A stretch of DNA of 64,000 nt from Mycolicibacterium austroafricanum (GTDB lineage Bacteria; Actinomycetota; Actinomycetes; Mycobacteriales; Mycobacteriaceae), in NCBI RefSeq assembly GCF_000612725.1, contig NZ_HG964451.1, forward strand, positions 62,001 through 126,000. The letters run 5' to 3'. The position numbers were made by a program, and so were the translations under genes. The first letter of the stretch is position 1. Every line of letters begins with the position of its first letter. The notes beneath the pieces are model-generated. The model saw only the letters and a program-made list of their open reading frames with translations. It had not been told where the DNA came from and ran no database searches. Of this stretch, positions 9,698 to 21,574 are shown piece after piece.

Positions 9698-10837
9698 CTA
9701 GACGTCGAGCACACAATCCCCCGACGCCGCTGACACACAGGTCTGTACCCGGGTACCCGGTTCGTGCTCGACACCGGTGCGCAGATCGCGCACATGCCCG
9801 TCGAGCAGACCCACCACACAGGACTGGCAGATGCCCATCCGGCAGCCGAACGGCATCTGGATGCCTGCGGCCTCCCCCGCGTCCATCAACGACGTAGCGC
9901 CGTCCACCGTGGCGGCCTTGCCCGACCGGGAGAACTCGACGGTGCCGCCGCTGCCGTGGGCCGCCCGCGCCACCGCGAACCGCTCCAGGTGCAGTCGGTC
10001 GGCGATGCCGGCCGCCTTCCATGTCCGCTCGGCGGCCTCCAGCATGGCCTCGGGCCCGCACGCCCACGTCTGGCGTTCCCGCCAGTCCGGCACCACCTCA
10101 TCGAGACGGTCCAGGTCGAGCCGACCCTCGGTACGGGTAGCCCGAACGCGCAGCCGGTAACCCTCGTGTCGGTCCGCCAACTCGGACAGTTCGGCGGCGA
10201 ACATCACGTCGTCCTCGGTCGGCGACGAGTGCACATGCGCCACATCGCCGAGCTGCCCGCGGCGCACCAGGGTGCGCAGCATCGACATCACCGGCGTGAT
10301 GCCCGAGCCTGCGGTGAGGAACAGCACCGACGCCGGAGCGGGGTCGGGCATCACGAAATTGCCTTGCGGCGCAGCAAGTCTGACGATGGTTCCGGGCGCG
10401 ACCCCGCCGACCAGATGCGTCGACAGGAAGCCTTCGGGCATGGCCTTGACGGTGATCGTGATGGTGCGCGAACCCTTGCTGGTGACCGGGCTGCTGGTCA
10501 GCGAGTAGGAGCGCCAGCGCCAGCGTCCCTCCACCAGCAGGCCGATCCCGATGTACTGGCCGGGCTCGTAGTCGAAGGAGAAACCCCAGCCCGGCTTGAT
10601 GACCAGGGTGGCCGAGTCCTCGGTCTCGCGGCGCACTTCGAGCACCCTGCCGCGCAGCTCGCGCGCCGACCACAGTGGGTTGGCCAGCTTGAGGTAGTCG
10701 TCGGGAAGCAGCGGTGTGGTAATCCGGCCGGCGATGGTGCGCAGAAGGTGCCAGCCGGGATTCTCCTTGGCGCCGGCGATGGTGGGGCGCACGGTGTCGG
10801 CGACCTTGGCGGTGTTCTTGATGGTGTTCTTGGCCAT
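9698..10837 (-). CDS. Ferredoxin reductase-type oxidoreductase with 2Fe-2S domain (DesA3 partner, Rv3230c-like)
   Basis: A 379-residue three-domain flavoprotein. The FAD-binding barrel has [10 protein letters not shown], the NAD(P)H domain has [16 protein letters not shown], and the C-terminal plant-type 2Fe-2S domain has [13 protein letters not shown] with a fourth Cys near the end ([12 protein letters not shown]). In M. tuberculosis the homologue supplies electrons from NADPH to DesA3, and gene order here supports the same pairing. ATG 10837 follows CCGGAGGAG. A 29-bp palindromic operator lies 58 bases upstream of the start. Confidence 0.92.
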   Translation of the reverse strand: MAKNTIKNTAKVADTVRPTIAGAKENPGWHLLRTIAGRITTPLLPDDYLKLANPLWSARELRGRVLEVRRETEDSATLVIKPGWGFSFDYEPGQYIGIGLLVEGRWRWRSYSLTSSPVTSKGSRTITITVKAMPEGFLSTHLVGGVAPGTIVRLAAPQGNFVMPDPAPASVLFLTAGSGITPVMSMLRTLVRRGQLGDVAHVHSSPTEDDVMFAAELSELADRHEGYRLRVRATRTEGRLDLDRLDEVVPDWRERQTWACGPEAMLEAAERTWKAAGIADRLHLERFAVARAAHGSGGTVEFSRSGKAATVDGATSLMDAGEAAGIQMPFGCRMGICQSCVVGLLDGHVRDLRTGVEHEPGTRVQTCVSAASGDCVLDV

Positions 10838-10895
10838 GACGGCTCCTCCGGCTTGGGGGCGGCGATGGGGCTTCCCATCCGCGCGACGCCTCTAC

Positions 10896-10924
10896 CTACG
10901 GTACCGTAACTTACGGTAGCGTAG
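10896..10924. promoter_or_regulatory. Palindromic operator upstream of the DesA3 reductase gene
   Basis: CTACGGTACCGTAA (10896-10909), one central C, then TTACGGTAGCGTAG (10911-10924). The two 14-base arms are complementary at 13 of 14 positions. The right arm is the exact complement of the half-site at 9651-9664 upstream of desA3. It lies between the stop of the DUF6912 gene (10928) and the reductase start (10837), where a repressor would block a promoter for the reductase-desA3 pair. The identity of the binding protein is inferred only as TetR-like. Confidence 0.75.
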
Positions 10925-10927
10925 GCG

Positions 10928-11434
10928 TTAGAGCAGGTCCAGTAGGAAATTCAGCTCCTGCGGCGCGTACCACGCCAGGTCGTGGTCTTGTGCGTCACCG
11001 ACCGTCAGCTCGGCGTCCTCGTCCCCCAGATCGGCGGAGTCGATGACCTCCACGGCGGCCAGCACCGCAGGTTCGGCGGCCGCGTTGTCGACGTAGGCCG
11101 CGACCACCCGGCCGATGGGGACGTCGCCGGCGATCCGCACCACGGCGTCGTCGAGGTCAGGCCGGAACGTGATTCCGTCGGCGTCGTCGAGATCGAGCTC
11201 CACCACCGCCCGGCGCGGCGGCAGTCCCTCGGCGGGTTCGTCGTCGAGCAGTCGCAGCGACGCCAGTGCCGCCTCGCGCAGCGCGACGTCGGCCAGCTCG
11301 TCCTCGTCACCTTCGGCATAGGCCTCGCGCAGCGCCGGCGTCACCGCGAACGCGGTCCCGTTGACGGGACGGAAGGATTCGGCGGCGACCAGGCGCTGCA
11401 GCATGGCCAGCGTTGCGGGGACGAAGACGCGCAC
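10928..11434 (-). CDS. Conserved actinobacterial protein (Rv3231c-like, DUF6912)
   Basis: A 168-residue acidic protein of unknown function that begins MRVFVPATLAMLQRL, matching the Rv3231c family start. It has an Asp/Glu-rich middle and ends QELNFLLDLL. No catalytic motif, signal or membrane segment is visible. The start is GTG 11434, 17 bases after the PPK2 stop, so it is probably cotranscribed with ppk2 as in M. tuberculosis. Its stop is 3 bases from the palindromic operator of the downstream reductase gene, which separates the two transcription units. Confidence 0.8.
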   Translation of the reverse strand: MRVFVPATLAMLQRLVAAESFRPVNGTAFAVTPALREAYAEGDEDELADVALREAALASLRLLDDEPAEGLPPRRAVVELDLDDADGITFRPDLDDAVVRIAGDVPIGRVVAAYVDNAAAEPAVLAAVEVIDSADLGDEDAELTVGDAQDHDLAWYAPQELNFLLDLL

Positions 11435-11451
11435 GAGGTGAGGGTAGCCCG

Positions 11452-12270
11452 TTACTCGGTATCGCCCAGCAACGTCGCCACGTGATCGTCAACATAGGTC
11501 GACAGCTCCCGCGGTGGTCGCTGGTAGTCACCACTGACCACCGGCCTCTTGGGAAGCTTCACCTTGGCGCGCTCGACATCGTGGTAGTCGATGCTGGCCA
11601 GCAGGTGCGCGATCATGTTGAGCCGCGCGTGTTTCTTGTTGTCCGACTCGACGATGAACCACGGGCTCAGCGCGGTGTCGGTGTGCACCATCACCTCGTC
11701 CTTCGCCCGCGAATACTCCTCCCACCGGTACACCGCTTCGAGGTCCATCGGCGACAGCTTCCACTGCCGAACCGGATCTTTGAGCCGGGAACGGAAACGT
11801 CGCAACTGTTCCTCGTCAGACACCGAGAACCAGTACTTGCGCAGCAGCACACCGTCATCGATCAGCATCTGCTCGAAAATCGGTGTCTGGCGCATGAACA
11901 GCGAGTGCTCGGCCGGGGTGCAGAACCCCATCACCTTCTCCACGCCGGCGCGGTTGTACCAGGACCGGTCGAACAGCACGATCTCGCCCCTGGCCGGCAG
12001 GTGTGCGATGTAGCGCTGGTAATACCATTGTCCCCGTTCACGATCCGAAGGTGCGGGCAGCGCCGCGATCCGCGCGACCCGCGGGCTCAGGTACTCGGTG
12101 ATCCGCTTGATCGTGCCGCCCTTCCCTGCGGCATCGCGCCCTTCGAACACGATGACCACACGGGCACCGGTCGCTTTGACCCATTCCTGCAGCCTCACCA
12201 GTTCCGTTTGCAGACGGAACAGTTCGGTCTCGTAAGACGTGTCGGGAAGCTTGCCGACCTTCTTTGCCAT
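11452..12270 (-). CDS. ppk2: Polyphosphate kinase 2
   Basis: A 272-residue class I PPK2 (Rv3232c-like), which transfers phosphate between polyphosphate and nucleoside diphosphates (mainly GDP to GTP in mycobacteria). It has Walker A FEGRDAAGKGGTIKR, Walker B LFDRSWYNRAGVE, and the lid-region PRQWKLSPMD. ATG 12270 was chosen because GAGGTGA lies a few bases upstream; a TTG at 12300 would add 10 residues without family similarity. The DUF6912 gene follows 17 bases downstream of the stop. Confidence 0.94.
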   Translation of the reverse strand: MAKKVGKLPDTSYETELFRLQTELVRLQEWVKATGARVVIVFEGRDAAGKGGTIKRITEYLSPRVARIAALPAPSDRERGQWYYQRYIAHLPARGEIVLFDRSWYNRAGVEKVMGFCTPAEHSLFMRQTPIFEQMLIDDGVLLRKYWFSVSDEEQLRRFRSRLKDPVRQWKLSPMDLEAVYRWEEYSRAKDEVMVHTDTALSPWFIVESDNKKHARLNMIAHLLASIDYHDVERAKVKLPKRPVVSGDYQRPPRELSTYVDDHVATLLGDTE

Positions 12271-12442
12271 CCGGGTCACCTCGGGTTCTTCTCTAGGCAA
12301 CGACGAAATCGTGGCCGTGCCGGCTGGCCCCGCGATCAGCCTCGGTGGGTACTACGGTCGGGTCGCGCTCGCAGATGTCAGTCATTCGATTCATTCGACC
12401 CTGGCGAGGTGGCCACGTCAATCCCGGACCGCCACGAACGGG

Positions 12443-13852
12443 TCACCGTGCGGCTTCCACCAGTTCATCGAGACTTTCGCGCAGCAGACTGGGCAGCATC
12501 TCGACATCGCTCATCGCGTCGCGGTCGGCGTTGATGCCGAAGTACAGCATCCCGTTGTAGGAGGTGACGCCGATCGCCAGGGCCTGATTGTGCAGCAGCG
12601 GGGGGACCGCATAGGTCTCCAGCAGTTTGGTTCCGGCGATGTACATCTGGTTCTGCGCGCCGGGCGCGTTGGTGATCAGCAGGTTGAACAGTCGGGCCGA
12701 GAAGCTCGTCGCGACCCGGATACCCATGGCGTGCAGTGTCGGCGGCGCGAAGCCCGACAGCGTGATGATGGTGCGCGCGTCGACCAGGCTGGGTGCGGTC
12801 GGATGCGTCTCGGTGGCGTGCGAGATCTGGGACAGCCTCACCACCGGATTGGCTTCTCCGACGGGAAGATCCACCAGAAACGGAACGACCTCGCTGATGG
12901 CCTGGCCCGGGCTTGAGGAGTCGATCTCGGCGTCGGGATACACCGACATGGGCGCCATGGCGCGCACGGTGGTCGTCGCACGCACCGGCTCCCCCCGTGA
13001 CAGAAGCCAGTTGCGAAGCGCCCCGGCGACCACCGCGAGCACCACGTCGTTGACGTCGCATTCGTAACGCGCACGCACGGCGCGGAATTCGTCGAGGCTG
13101 CCCGAGGCCACCGAGAATCGCCGGTTGCGTGACACGGTGGTGTTCAGCGGGCTGCTCGGGGCCGCACCCCGGGCCACGGTGCGGGCCACCTCGGTGGCGC
13201 GCCGTCCGAGTTCGACCAGCTGGCCGGTGTTGGTGACGGCCTCGGTCACCGCCGAGCGGAGGGCGGCGGCCTGCGCGGTCGGCCGCGTGATCCACTCCCC
13301 GAAAGCACCGAACAGCAGCTGCCGATCGCTGGGTTCGCGGCCCGGAATCCAGATGTCCTCGCCGAACGCGGGCGGTTTCTGTGTGCGGTCGGCGATCACG
13401 TGCCCGATCTCCAGCGCGCTCATGCCGTTGACGAGCGCCTGGTGCGACTTCGTGTAGATCGCGATGCGGTTCTTGGCCAGTCCCTCGACGAGATACATCT
13501 CCCACAGCGGTCGGGACTTGTCCAACGGTCGCGATCCGAGCCGGGCCACCAGCTCGTGCAGCTGGGCGTCGCTGCCCGGGGACGGCAGCGCCGAGCGCCG
13601 TACGTGATAGGTGATGTCGAAGTCGCGGTCGTCGACCCAGACCGGTCGCGCCAGCCCGAAGCTCACCTCCCGCACCTTCTGCCGGTAGCGCGGAATCAGC
13701 GGGAGCCGCTGCTCGACGGTCGCCAGCAGGGTTTCGTAGCTCAGACCGTTACGGGGCTTGCGCAGGATCTGCAGCGAGCCGACGTACATCGGCGTCGACG
13801 AATTCTCCAGGCGGTAGAAGGACGCATCCGACGCCGACAACCTGGTCACCAT
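12443..13852 (-). CDS. tgs3: WS/DGAT wax ester synthase/diacylglycerol acyltransferase family protein (Tgs3-like, full length)
   Basis: A 469-residue protein of the WS/DGAT family, which acylates diacylglycerol or fatty alcohols from acyl-CoA. The N-terminal motif SASDASFYRLE and the C-terminal NAPGAQNQMYIAG and NADRDAMSD blocks are typical. The active-site motif HHxxxDG reads KSHQALVNG here: the second His is Gln and the Asp is Asn, so activity is doubtful. In M. tuberculosis this locus is split into Rv3234c and Rv3233c; here it is one uninterrupted frame. It is divergent from the Rv3235-like gene. Confidence 0.88.
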   Translation of the reverse strand: MVTRLSASDASFYRLENSSTPMYVGSLQILRKPRNGLSYETLLATVEQRLPLIPRYRQKVREVSFGLARPVWVDDRDFDITYHVRRSALPSPGSDAQLHELVARLGSRPLDKSRPLWEMYLVEGLAKNRIAIYTKSHQALVNGMSALEIGHVIADRTQKPPAFGEDIWIPGREPSDRQLLFGAFGEWITRPTAQAAALRSAVTEAVTNTGQLVELGRRATEVARTVARGAAPSSPLNTTVSRNRRFSVASGSLDEFRAVRARYECDVNDVVLAVVAGALRNWLLSRGEPVRATTTVRAMAPMSVYPDAEIDSSSPGQAISEVVPFLVDLPVGEANPVVRLSQISHATETHPTAPSLVDARTIITLSGFAPPTLHAMGIRVATSFSARLFNLLITNAPGAQNQMYIAGTKLLETYAVPPLLHNQALAIGVTSYNGMLYFGINADRDAMSDVEMLPSLLRESLDELVEAAR

Positions 13853-14022
13853 GTGCGGCGCCGCCTCCCTCGCTCACTCGCCAACAAGCGTCAGACCCTG
13901 CCACGTTATCGGCATTTTGTAAGCCCGCGCACAACGGGTGCTCTCCGGCGCATGCCGTGCGTGGGATCATTGAGCGGTCTGCAACTCTCCGGCAGATTTC
14001 CGTCGTCCGCTGGAGAGCCCGC

Positions 14023-14535
14023 ATGACCGCATCCCGTATCCCGTCCGACCCGGCGTCGCCCCCTGTGTCGTCTCCCGTGTGGAAGACCTCGCCGGTCATC
14101 GACTACGAACCGGCGCCGCAGCCGTGTCCGACGCCGTCGAGCGCCGCGCTGCACCGTCCGTCCCCGCGCGCGTTGCGCGCGCACCGACCGCCGCATCCGC
14201 ACGAACCGCCGCCGCCCCGGTCGGCCGTGGTGTTCGCCGAGACGGCGCTGCGTCAGGTCATCGAGGTCATCGACCGGCGCAGGCCGGTGGCGCAGCTGCG
14301 CCCGCTGATGACGCCGGTGCTCGTCGAATGTGTGATCGCGCGGGCCGCGGCGCCGCGCACCGGCAGTGCGACGTTGCGGCGGGTCCGGGTGCGGTCGGTG
14401 GACACCGGCGGCGGCGAGGTCACCGCCGCGGAGGTGTTCGCATCGTTCAGCCGCAGCGGCCGGGTGCACGCCGTCGCGGGCCGGATCGACCGGCACCGCG
14501 ACAGCTGGCGCCTGGTCGCCCTGCAGATCGGGTGA
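14023..14535 (+). CDS. Rv3235 family protein
   Basis: A 170-residue protein with a Pro/Arg-rich, probably disordered N-terminal third. A compact C-terminal domain runs from FAETALRQVIEVIDRRRPVA to the end (RVHAVAGRIDRHRDSWRLVA). This is the actinobacterial Rv3235 family found beside secA; its function is unknown and the domain size suggests an adaptor. ATG 14023 was chosen because GGAGAG precedes it by about 7 bases; upstream residues in the open frame look non-coding. Its TGA (14533-14535) lies inside the left arm of the terminator hairpin shared with secA1. Confidence 0.8.
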   Translation: MTASRIPSDPASPPVSSPVWKTSPVIDYEPAPQPCPTPSSAALHRPSPRALRAHRPPHPHEPPPPRSAVVFAETALRQVIEVIDRRRPVAQLRPLMTPVLVECVIARAAAPRTGSATLRRVRVRSVDTGGGEVTAAEVFASFSRSGRVHAVAGRIDRHRDSWRLVALQIG

Positions 14536-14584
14536 TTTCGGTGTCGTTGGTCCCGCTGACGTTGACCAACGACACCGAAATCAC
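14532..14584. terminator. Long bidirectional hairpin between the Rv3235-like gene and secA1
   Basis: Two exactly complementary 21-base arms, 14532-14552 (starting GTGATTTCGGTGTC) and 14564-14584, are separated by an 11-base loop. It sits between the convergent Rv3235-like gene and secA1 (stop at 14592). The stop codon of the plus-strand gene is inside the left arm. No strong T-run follows, so termination may be of the U-poor actinobacterial kind. Confidence 0.88.
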
Positions 14585-14591
14585 TGAAGAA

Positions 14592-17408
<2,817 letters not shown>

Positions 17409-17521
17409 GCTGAATACCCTTTTTCCTCGCCGGATGCGTTTCGCAATAGACGGTGACCATCGTAGGTGACGCGCCGAAATCCCAGGTTATCCGTCTCCGT
17501 CGCGCCGCGAGTGGAGACGAA

Positions 17522-17551
17522 AATCCCCCGCGAGGGCGGTCGCGGGGGATT
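17522..17551 (-). terminator. Hairpin terminator downstream of hpf
   Basis: AATCCCCCGCGA (17522-17533), GGGCGG loop, and the exact complement TCGCGGGGGATT (17540-17551). Read on the minus strand it starts 16 bases after the hpf stop and precedes the secA1 start, so it separates the two units. Confidence 0.85.
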
Positions 17552-17567
17552 CCGGCTGCTCAGGGGC

Positions 17568-18254
17568 TCAGGCGAGCTTGATCAATCCGTAGTCGTAGGC
17601 GTGCCGGCGGTAGACCACGCAGGGCCGGTCGCTCTCCTTGTCGTGGAACAGGAAGAAGTCGTGGCCCACGAGCTCCATCTCGTAGAGGGCGTCGTCGACG
17701 GTCATCGGGGTGGCGGGGTGCTCCTTGACGCGCACGATCCGGCCCGGTTCATGCTCGTCGAGGGGCTGCGCCGACTGGCCGTCCAGTGGCAGAGAGGCTT
17801 CGGCGGGCGGGGTGAACACGCCTTCCAGTTGCTCGGGCGAGCAGGCCTCGCGCAGCGATCTCGGCGTCTTGTCGCCGTAGTGGATCTTGCGGCGATCCTT
17901 GCTCTTGCGCAGCCTGCCCTCGAGTTTGCTCACCGCCGATTCCAGAGCCGCGTAGAAGCTGTCGGCACATGCTTCGCCACGGACCACGGGGCCGCGGCCT
18001 TTGGCGGTGATCTCGACGTGTTGACAGTTCTTGCGCTGACGCCGGTTCTTCTCGTGGTAGAGCTCGACGTCGAAGAGGTAGAGGGTGCGGTCGAAGCGTT
18101 CCAGGCGGGACAGTTTCTCGGCGACGTAGGAGCGGAAGTGATCGGGTACCTCGACGTTGCGACCGGTGACCGCCACCTCGGCTTTCGGAGTGGGTTCGGA
18201 CGACTGTTCGTCCATCAACATCGTGCTGTCGGCGTCCACGGAATAACTTGACAT
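17568..18254 (-). CDS. hpf: Long-form ribosome hibernation-promoting factor
   Basis: A 228-residue long HPF (Rv3241c-like), which dimerises or silences ribosomes in stationary phase or hypoxia. The N-terminal S30AE domain runs from VAVTGRNVEVPDHFRSYV to KLEGRLRKSKDRRK with the expected KNCQHVEITAK strand. The C-terminal dimerisation domain has HPATPMTVDDALYEMELVGHDFFLF and ends VVYRRHAYDYGLIKL. Start ATG 18254 is the most plausible; the frame is open upstream to 18374 and an ATG at 18221 is possible. A G-rich hairpin terminates the transcript downstream. Confidence 0.93.
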   Translation of the reverse strand: MSSYSVDADSTMLMDEQSSEPTPKAEVAVTGRNVEVPDHFRSYVAEKLSRLERFDRTLYLFDVELYHEKNRRQRKNCQHVEITAKGRGPVVRGEACADSFYAALESAVSKLEGRLRKSKDRRKIHYGDKTPRSLREACSPEQLEGVFTPPAEASLPLDGQSAQPLDEHEPGRIVRVKEHPATPMTVDDALYEMELVGHDFFLFHDKESDRPCVVYRRHAYDYGLIKLA

Positions 18255-18545
18255 TCTTGGCAACTCGATTCTCTCGCGCGATCGCACGCCCTCGCGTGCC
18301 CGACTGATGAGGCAACGCACCGACGTGGCATACCTGGTCTCGCCGCTCGCCGGTGCAAGGTGTCGACTACTCACCTCCTATCGCTGCCGCGATACCGGCG
18401 CCTCGCGTTCTGAGCGCCGCCGTGAGCTGTTCACGGTTGATTGGTGCCGACGGTAGTCGCTGTTCACCTGGCGTGCCACTAATTCGCCCGACCTGTTCTC
18501 AGTTCTTCACGTGCGATTGACCTCGGGGTAATCGGGTTCCGGCGG

Positions 18546-19187
18546 TCAGGCGTTCGCCAGCGCGAGCACAGCGACGACGTGGGCTCCGGACGTTTGCAGG
18601 ACACGGACGGATTCCGTGGCGGTCGCACCGGTGGTGACGACGTCGTCGACCACCACGACGGGGTCTGAGATGGGGTTTGCGACGCGCCCGGCGAGGCGCA
18701 CCCGGCCGGTGACGTTGCGTTGCCTGGCGGCCAGCGAGAGGCCGACGGAGTCGCGGGTGAACGCCTTGAAGCGCAGGACGGGCGCGACCGCGACGCCGGG
18801 GAGCCCGGCCGCGGCGGTACGGGCGATGCGGGTGACGGGGTCGCCGCCGCGGCGGCGGGCGGACATGCGCCGGGTCGGTGCGGGCACCAGCGTGACCGGG
18901 ACGTCGAGCACGCCCCAGGTCAGCAGATGGTCGAGGGCTTCAGCGAGGGCTGCCGCGAGGGGTGCCTGCAGGTCGGTGCGGCCGTGCTCCTTGAGCGCGA
19001 CGATGGCTTTCCGGCGCGGGCCGGCGTAGCGCCCGAGCGACAGCACGGGCACCCCGGGGTCGAGCCGAGGGGTGATGAGGTGCGGCTGGTCGGGTTTGAC
19101 GGTGAGCTCCCGCGCGCACGCCGGGCACCACGCGGTGGCGGCGGCGTCGCACCCGCCGCACTCCAGCGGTAGGACGAGATCGAGCAT
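18546..19187 (-). CDS. ComF family protein (phosphoribosyltransferase-like)
   Basis: A 213-residue ComF/GntX-type protein (Rv3242c-like). An N-terminal zinc-ribbon-like segment has LECGGCDAAATAWCPACAREL (four Cys), and the C-terminal PRTase domain carries the PRPP-binding loop VVVVDDVVTTGATA. ComF proteins act in DNA uptake in Bacillus; in mycobacteria the role is unknown. No partner competence genes are nearby. The start at 19187 gives MLDLVLPLECGGC, which matches the family. The 291 bases between it and hpf hold no recognised gene. Confidence 0.88.
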   Translation of the reverse strand: MLDLVLPLECGGCDAAATAWCPACARELTVKPDQPHLITPRLDPGVPVLSLGRYAGPRRKAIVALKEHGRTDLQAPLAAALAEALDHLLTWGVLDVPVTLVPAPTRRMSARRRGGDPVTRIARTAAAGLPGVAVAPVLRFKAFTRDSVGLSLAARQRNVTGRVRLAGRVANPISDPVVVVDDVVTTGATATESVRVLQTSGAHVVAVLALANA

Positions 19188-19256
19188 GCCCGCCAGTGTG
19201 GAGCCGGCCTCCGACAGTCTTTTGGGTGTCGTTGCCGCGAGTCGTGCGCGAGTTCC

Positions 19257-19278
19257 CGCGGAATAGCGTTCCTGGCTG
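19257..19278 (+). repeat. Family C repeat, half copy
   Basis: CGCGGAATAGCGTTCCTGGC plus TG, identical over 22 bases to the left arm of the hairpin at 58066-58127. The facing arm here is degraded (CAGCCCTGGCTTCACGCT, from about 19297), so this is an eroded palindrome. It lies in the 299-base gap upstream of the ComF-like gene, where no other gene is seen. Confidence 0.75.
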
Positions 19279-19486
19279 TGATTCCAGGGTGATTGACAGC
19301 CCTGGCTTCACGCTCGCGGAGGCCATATTTCAGTGCACCGAGGGGTGTCGCAGGTCCGGTAGCCTCGATTTCAAGGTGCGGCAGAAAGGCGACGAGTGGG
19401 TAATCCGCCTCCATTGCGCGTTGAGACATCGGCCCTGAACTGGGACCCCGCCGTGGTAACAGTTCCGCCGATGCCGGTGGTTCCGC

Positions 19487-21574
19487 CTACAGAGCGTCTT
19501 CCATCGCGCTCGCGGCGTAGGTCAGCATCGCCTTCAGGTGGGCCTCACCTCGACCAGTCGACCTGCTCATCATCGGCTTGGATACCTCGAACCACGCGAC
19601 CGCCAAGTCGGTTTCGGGTGGCGACTCATCTGTTTGCGGGGGCGGCAAGAGCTCCATGAGGTGCTCATCGCTTGTTGCAGCGAGCTTGGCGGCGGGGGCG
19701 GGGGCAATAACCTCCAACCGCGAACGGCCTTGCATCGTGCCACTGTCGGGGATGTCGTCGGGCAGCAGAACTATCTTCGGCGCCCCGGGATCGAATCCCT
19801 GGAACTGGTCTTCCGTCGCGATGACGCACCGCAGGCTCTGGCCGTAATGCTGTGCCCAACCTTGCACCGCCAGGATTGGATATGTCGCCCATCGACCGCG
19901 TTCGCCCGCGGTGATCGACTCGTCCGCGGTTGCCATGCGGACGTTGTCCGGCAGGAAGACCTTCTCCGGTATGTACCCGATGCCGTAGCTATTGGCGACG
20001 ACGATGGGGCCATCGTTGGTGACCGCCGTGATCCAGTAGAAGCCAAAGTCCCAGATTCCGACATTGAGCGCCGCCGCGATTCGGCGCGCCATCTGCGTCG
20101 GATCGTTGCCCTGGTTGCGACGGCGGAGTGCTCCCGCCGTCGCGGCGGCGGCGATGGCCTCACGTTCCGCACGCGCTGCCGATACCGGGATCGGCGCAGG
20201 TGCGGCGGCGCCGGAGGTTGCACTGGCCGCCATGGGTGCGACGCCCGGGCTACCGGCAGCCAGCGGCGCCGCGTTGGCCCCGGGATTCAAGGGCGCCGGA
20301 GGGGCTGGCGTTGTCGGAGGACCAAGGGGCACGGGAGGACTCGTCGGTGCGGAACCTGCGGGTGGACCGCCGGCAGCGGCGCCTCCGAACCCGCCGCCCG
20401 AGAGACCGGGACCGGCTGTTGCCGACGAAGCCGCCGCCGGCACCGAGGGCTGCGCTGGTGCGGGTGGCGGCGCCGGTTGGGCAGCAGGAGCTGGAGCGCC
20501 CAGCGGTGCAGACGGCTGGGAAACCATGGATTGTGAAGTGAAGCCGCCGGCTGGTGACCGGCCGGCCGCGGCAGCCACCTTGTCTCCCCCAGCAGCTGAT
20601 GCCGCTGTGGGCTGGCTGGATGCTCCGGCGGTCGGGGAACCGGAACCGGAACCGGATCCTGAGCCGGAACCAGAGCCCGAGCCAGGCGCCGTTCCTGAGC
20701 CGGAGCCGGAGGCCGACCCCAACGAACTACCGCCGGCAGATCCACCCCCTCCGCTGGACGGGCTACCGCCACCCATCGAAGGGGTACCGCTTGAGCTTGG
20801 GTTTACAGCGGCGGGAGGCACGGCCTGTTCCCCCGGAGTAGTCAGTGAGGCGCCGGGGTTTTTCGGCTGGGGCGGAGGATAGCCCTGCGCTGGAGCATTG
20901 CCGCCCGGGCCAATCCCGCCACTGTTCCGAGGCGCGTAATAAGAGATCGGCTGAACATCAGGCCTTCGAAGCCCGAAGTTATTGCCGCCCAACGTCTCCG
21001 ACGGCTCCGGTGCGGACGCCTCTCCCTGACTGGCAGGCATTTTTCCATCTGCGCCAGGAGTGCCTTCGGGCACGCCGATATTTCGCGCCAACTCGGTCGT
21101 ATTGGCCGCAACCAGATCGACGTTGTCGCGGTATCCCTCTCCAATTCGTGCTTCGATCAGGGGTTGAGCGACACCTGGTTTGTCGCTGTATGAATCTCGG
21201 ATTTCCTCACATGCCTGCTGGGTGGTGTCTGCATTCGCATTGGCTGCTACCTTGGTCTTAATCACCGAGGATTCCATGTTTCGCAGCTTTTTCGCGAGCG
21301 TGTCAGCGATAGCGGCGTTAGCTTCATGCCCATCGATAATCGCGCTCGCCTCGTTCCGTGCAGCCTCCGAACCCGCTCCATCCCAAGCATCCGAGAGCGC
21401 CATCATTTGCCTCTGAAGCTCGGGAATGACTGACGTCCGCAAATAGGTTGCGAGTGATTCAAAACCAGCCGCCGCATTCGACAGTAATTCTTCGTCGACG
21501 CACGGCCACGCTGGAGGCGAAACAGTCTGGGAGCCGTACTCACCGTTATGCGGTTCGGTGTTCCACCAACTCAT
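19487..21574 (-). CDS. Putative type VII secretion (ESX) substrate: WXG-like N-terminus, Gly/Ser/Pro linker, conserved C-terminal domain
   Basis: A 695-residue protein of no assigned function. Residues 20-160 are predicted helical and carry a WDG turn at residue 64 (SDAWDGAGSEAA), as in WXG100/PE-PPE-type helical hairpins. Residues about 170-465 are a low-complexity Gly/Ser/Pro/Ala linker with a run of GS repeats. Residues about 467-695 form a globular domain with NVGIWDFGFYWITAV, VVANSYGIGYIPE, FDPGAPKIVLLPDDIPDSG and AVAWFEVSK, which I recall only from mycobacterial ESX-associated proteins. No signal peptide is present. ATG 21574 overlaps the upstream stop as ATGA, so it is coupled to the membrane partner. 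Confidence 0.75.
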   Translation of the reverse strand: MSWWNTEPHNGEYGSQTVSPPAWPCVDEELLSNAAAGFESLATYLRTSVIPELQRQMMALSDAWDGAGSEAARNEASAIIDGHEANAAIADTLAKKLRNMESSVIKTKVAANANADTTQQACEEIRDSYSDKPGVAQPLIEARIGEGYRDNVDLVAANTTELARNIGVPEGTPGADGKMPASQGEASAPEPSETLGGNNFGLRRPDVQPISYYAPRNSGGIGPGGNAPAQGYPPPQPKNPGASLTTPGEQAVPPAAVNPSSSGTPSMGGGSPSSGGGGSAGGSSLGSASGSGSGTAPGSGSGSGSGSGSGSGSPTAGASSQPTAASAAGGDKVAAAAGRSPAGGFTSQSMVSQPSAPLGAPAPAAQPAPPPAPAQPSVPAAASSATAGPGLSGGGFGGAAAGGPPAGSAPTSPPVPLGPPTTPAPPAPLNPGANAAPLAAGSPGVAPMAASATSGAAAPAPIPVSAARAEREAIAAAATAGALRRRNQGNDPTQMARRIAAALNVGIWDFGFYWITAVTNDGPIVVANSYGIGYIPEKVFLPDNVRMATADESITAGERGRWATYPILAVQGWAQHYGQSLRCVIATEDQFQGFDPGAPKIVLLPDDIPDSGTMQGRSRLEVIAPAPAAKLAATSDEHLMELLPPPQTDESPPETDLAVAWFEVSKPMMSRSTGRGEAHLKAMLTYAASAMEDAL

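Noticed and set aside
20637..20720. Repeat-like G/C pattern resembling a short tandem array or CRISPR-like repeat
   Set aside because: It encodes the Gly-Ser linker of the ESX-like protein; no spacers and no cas genes.
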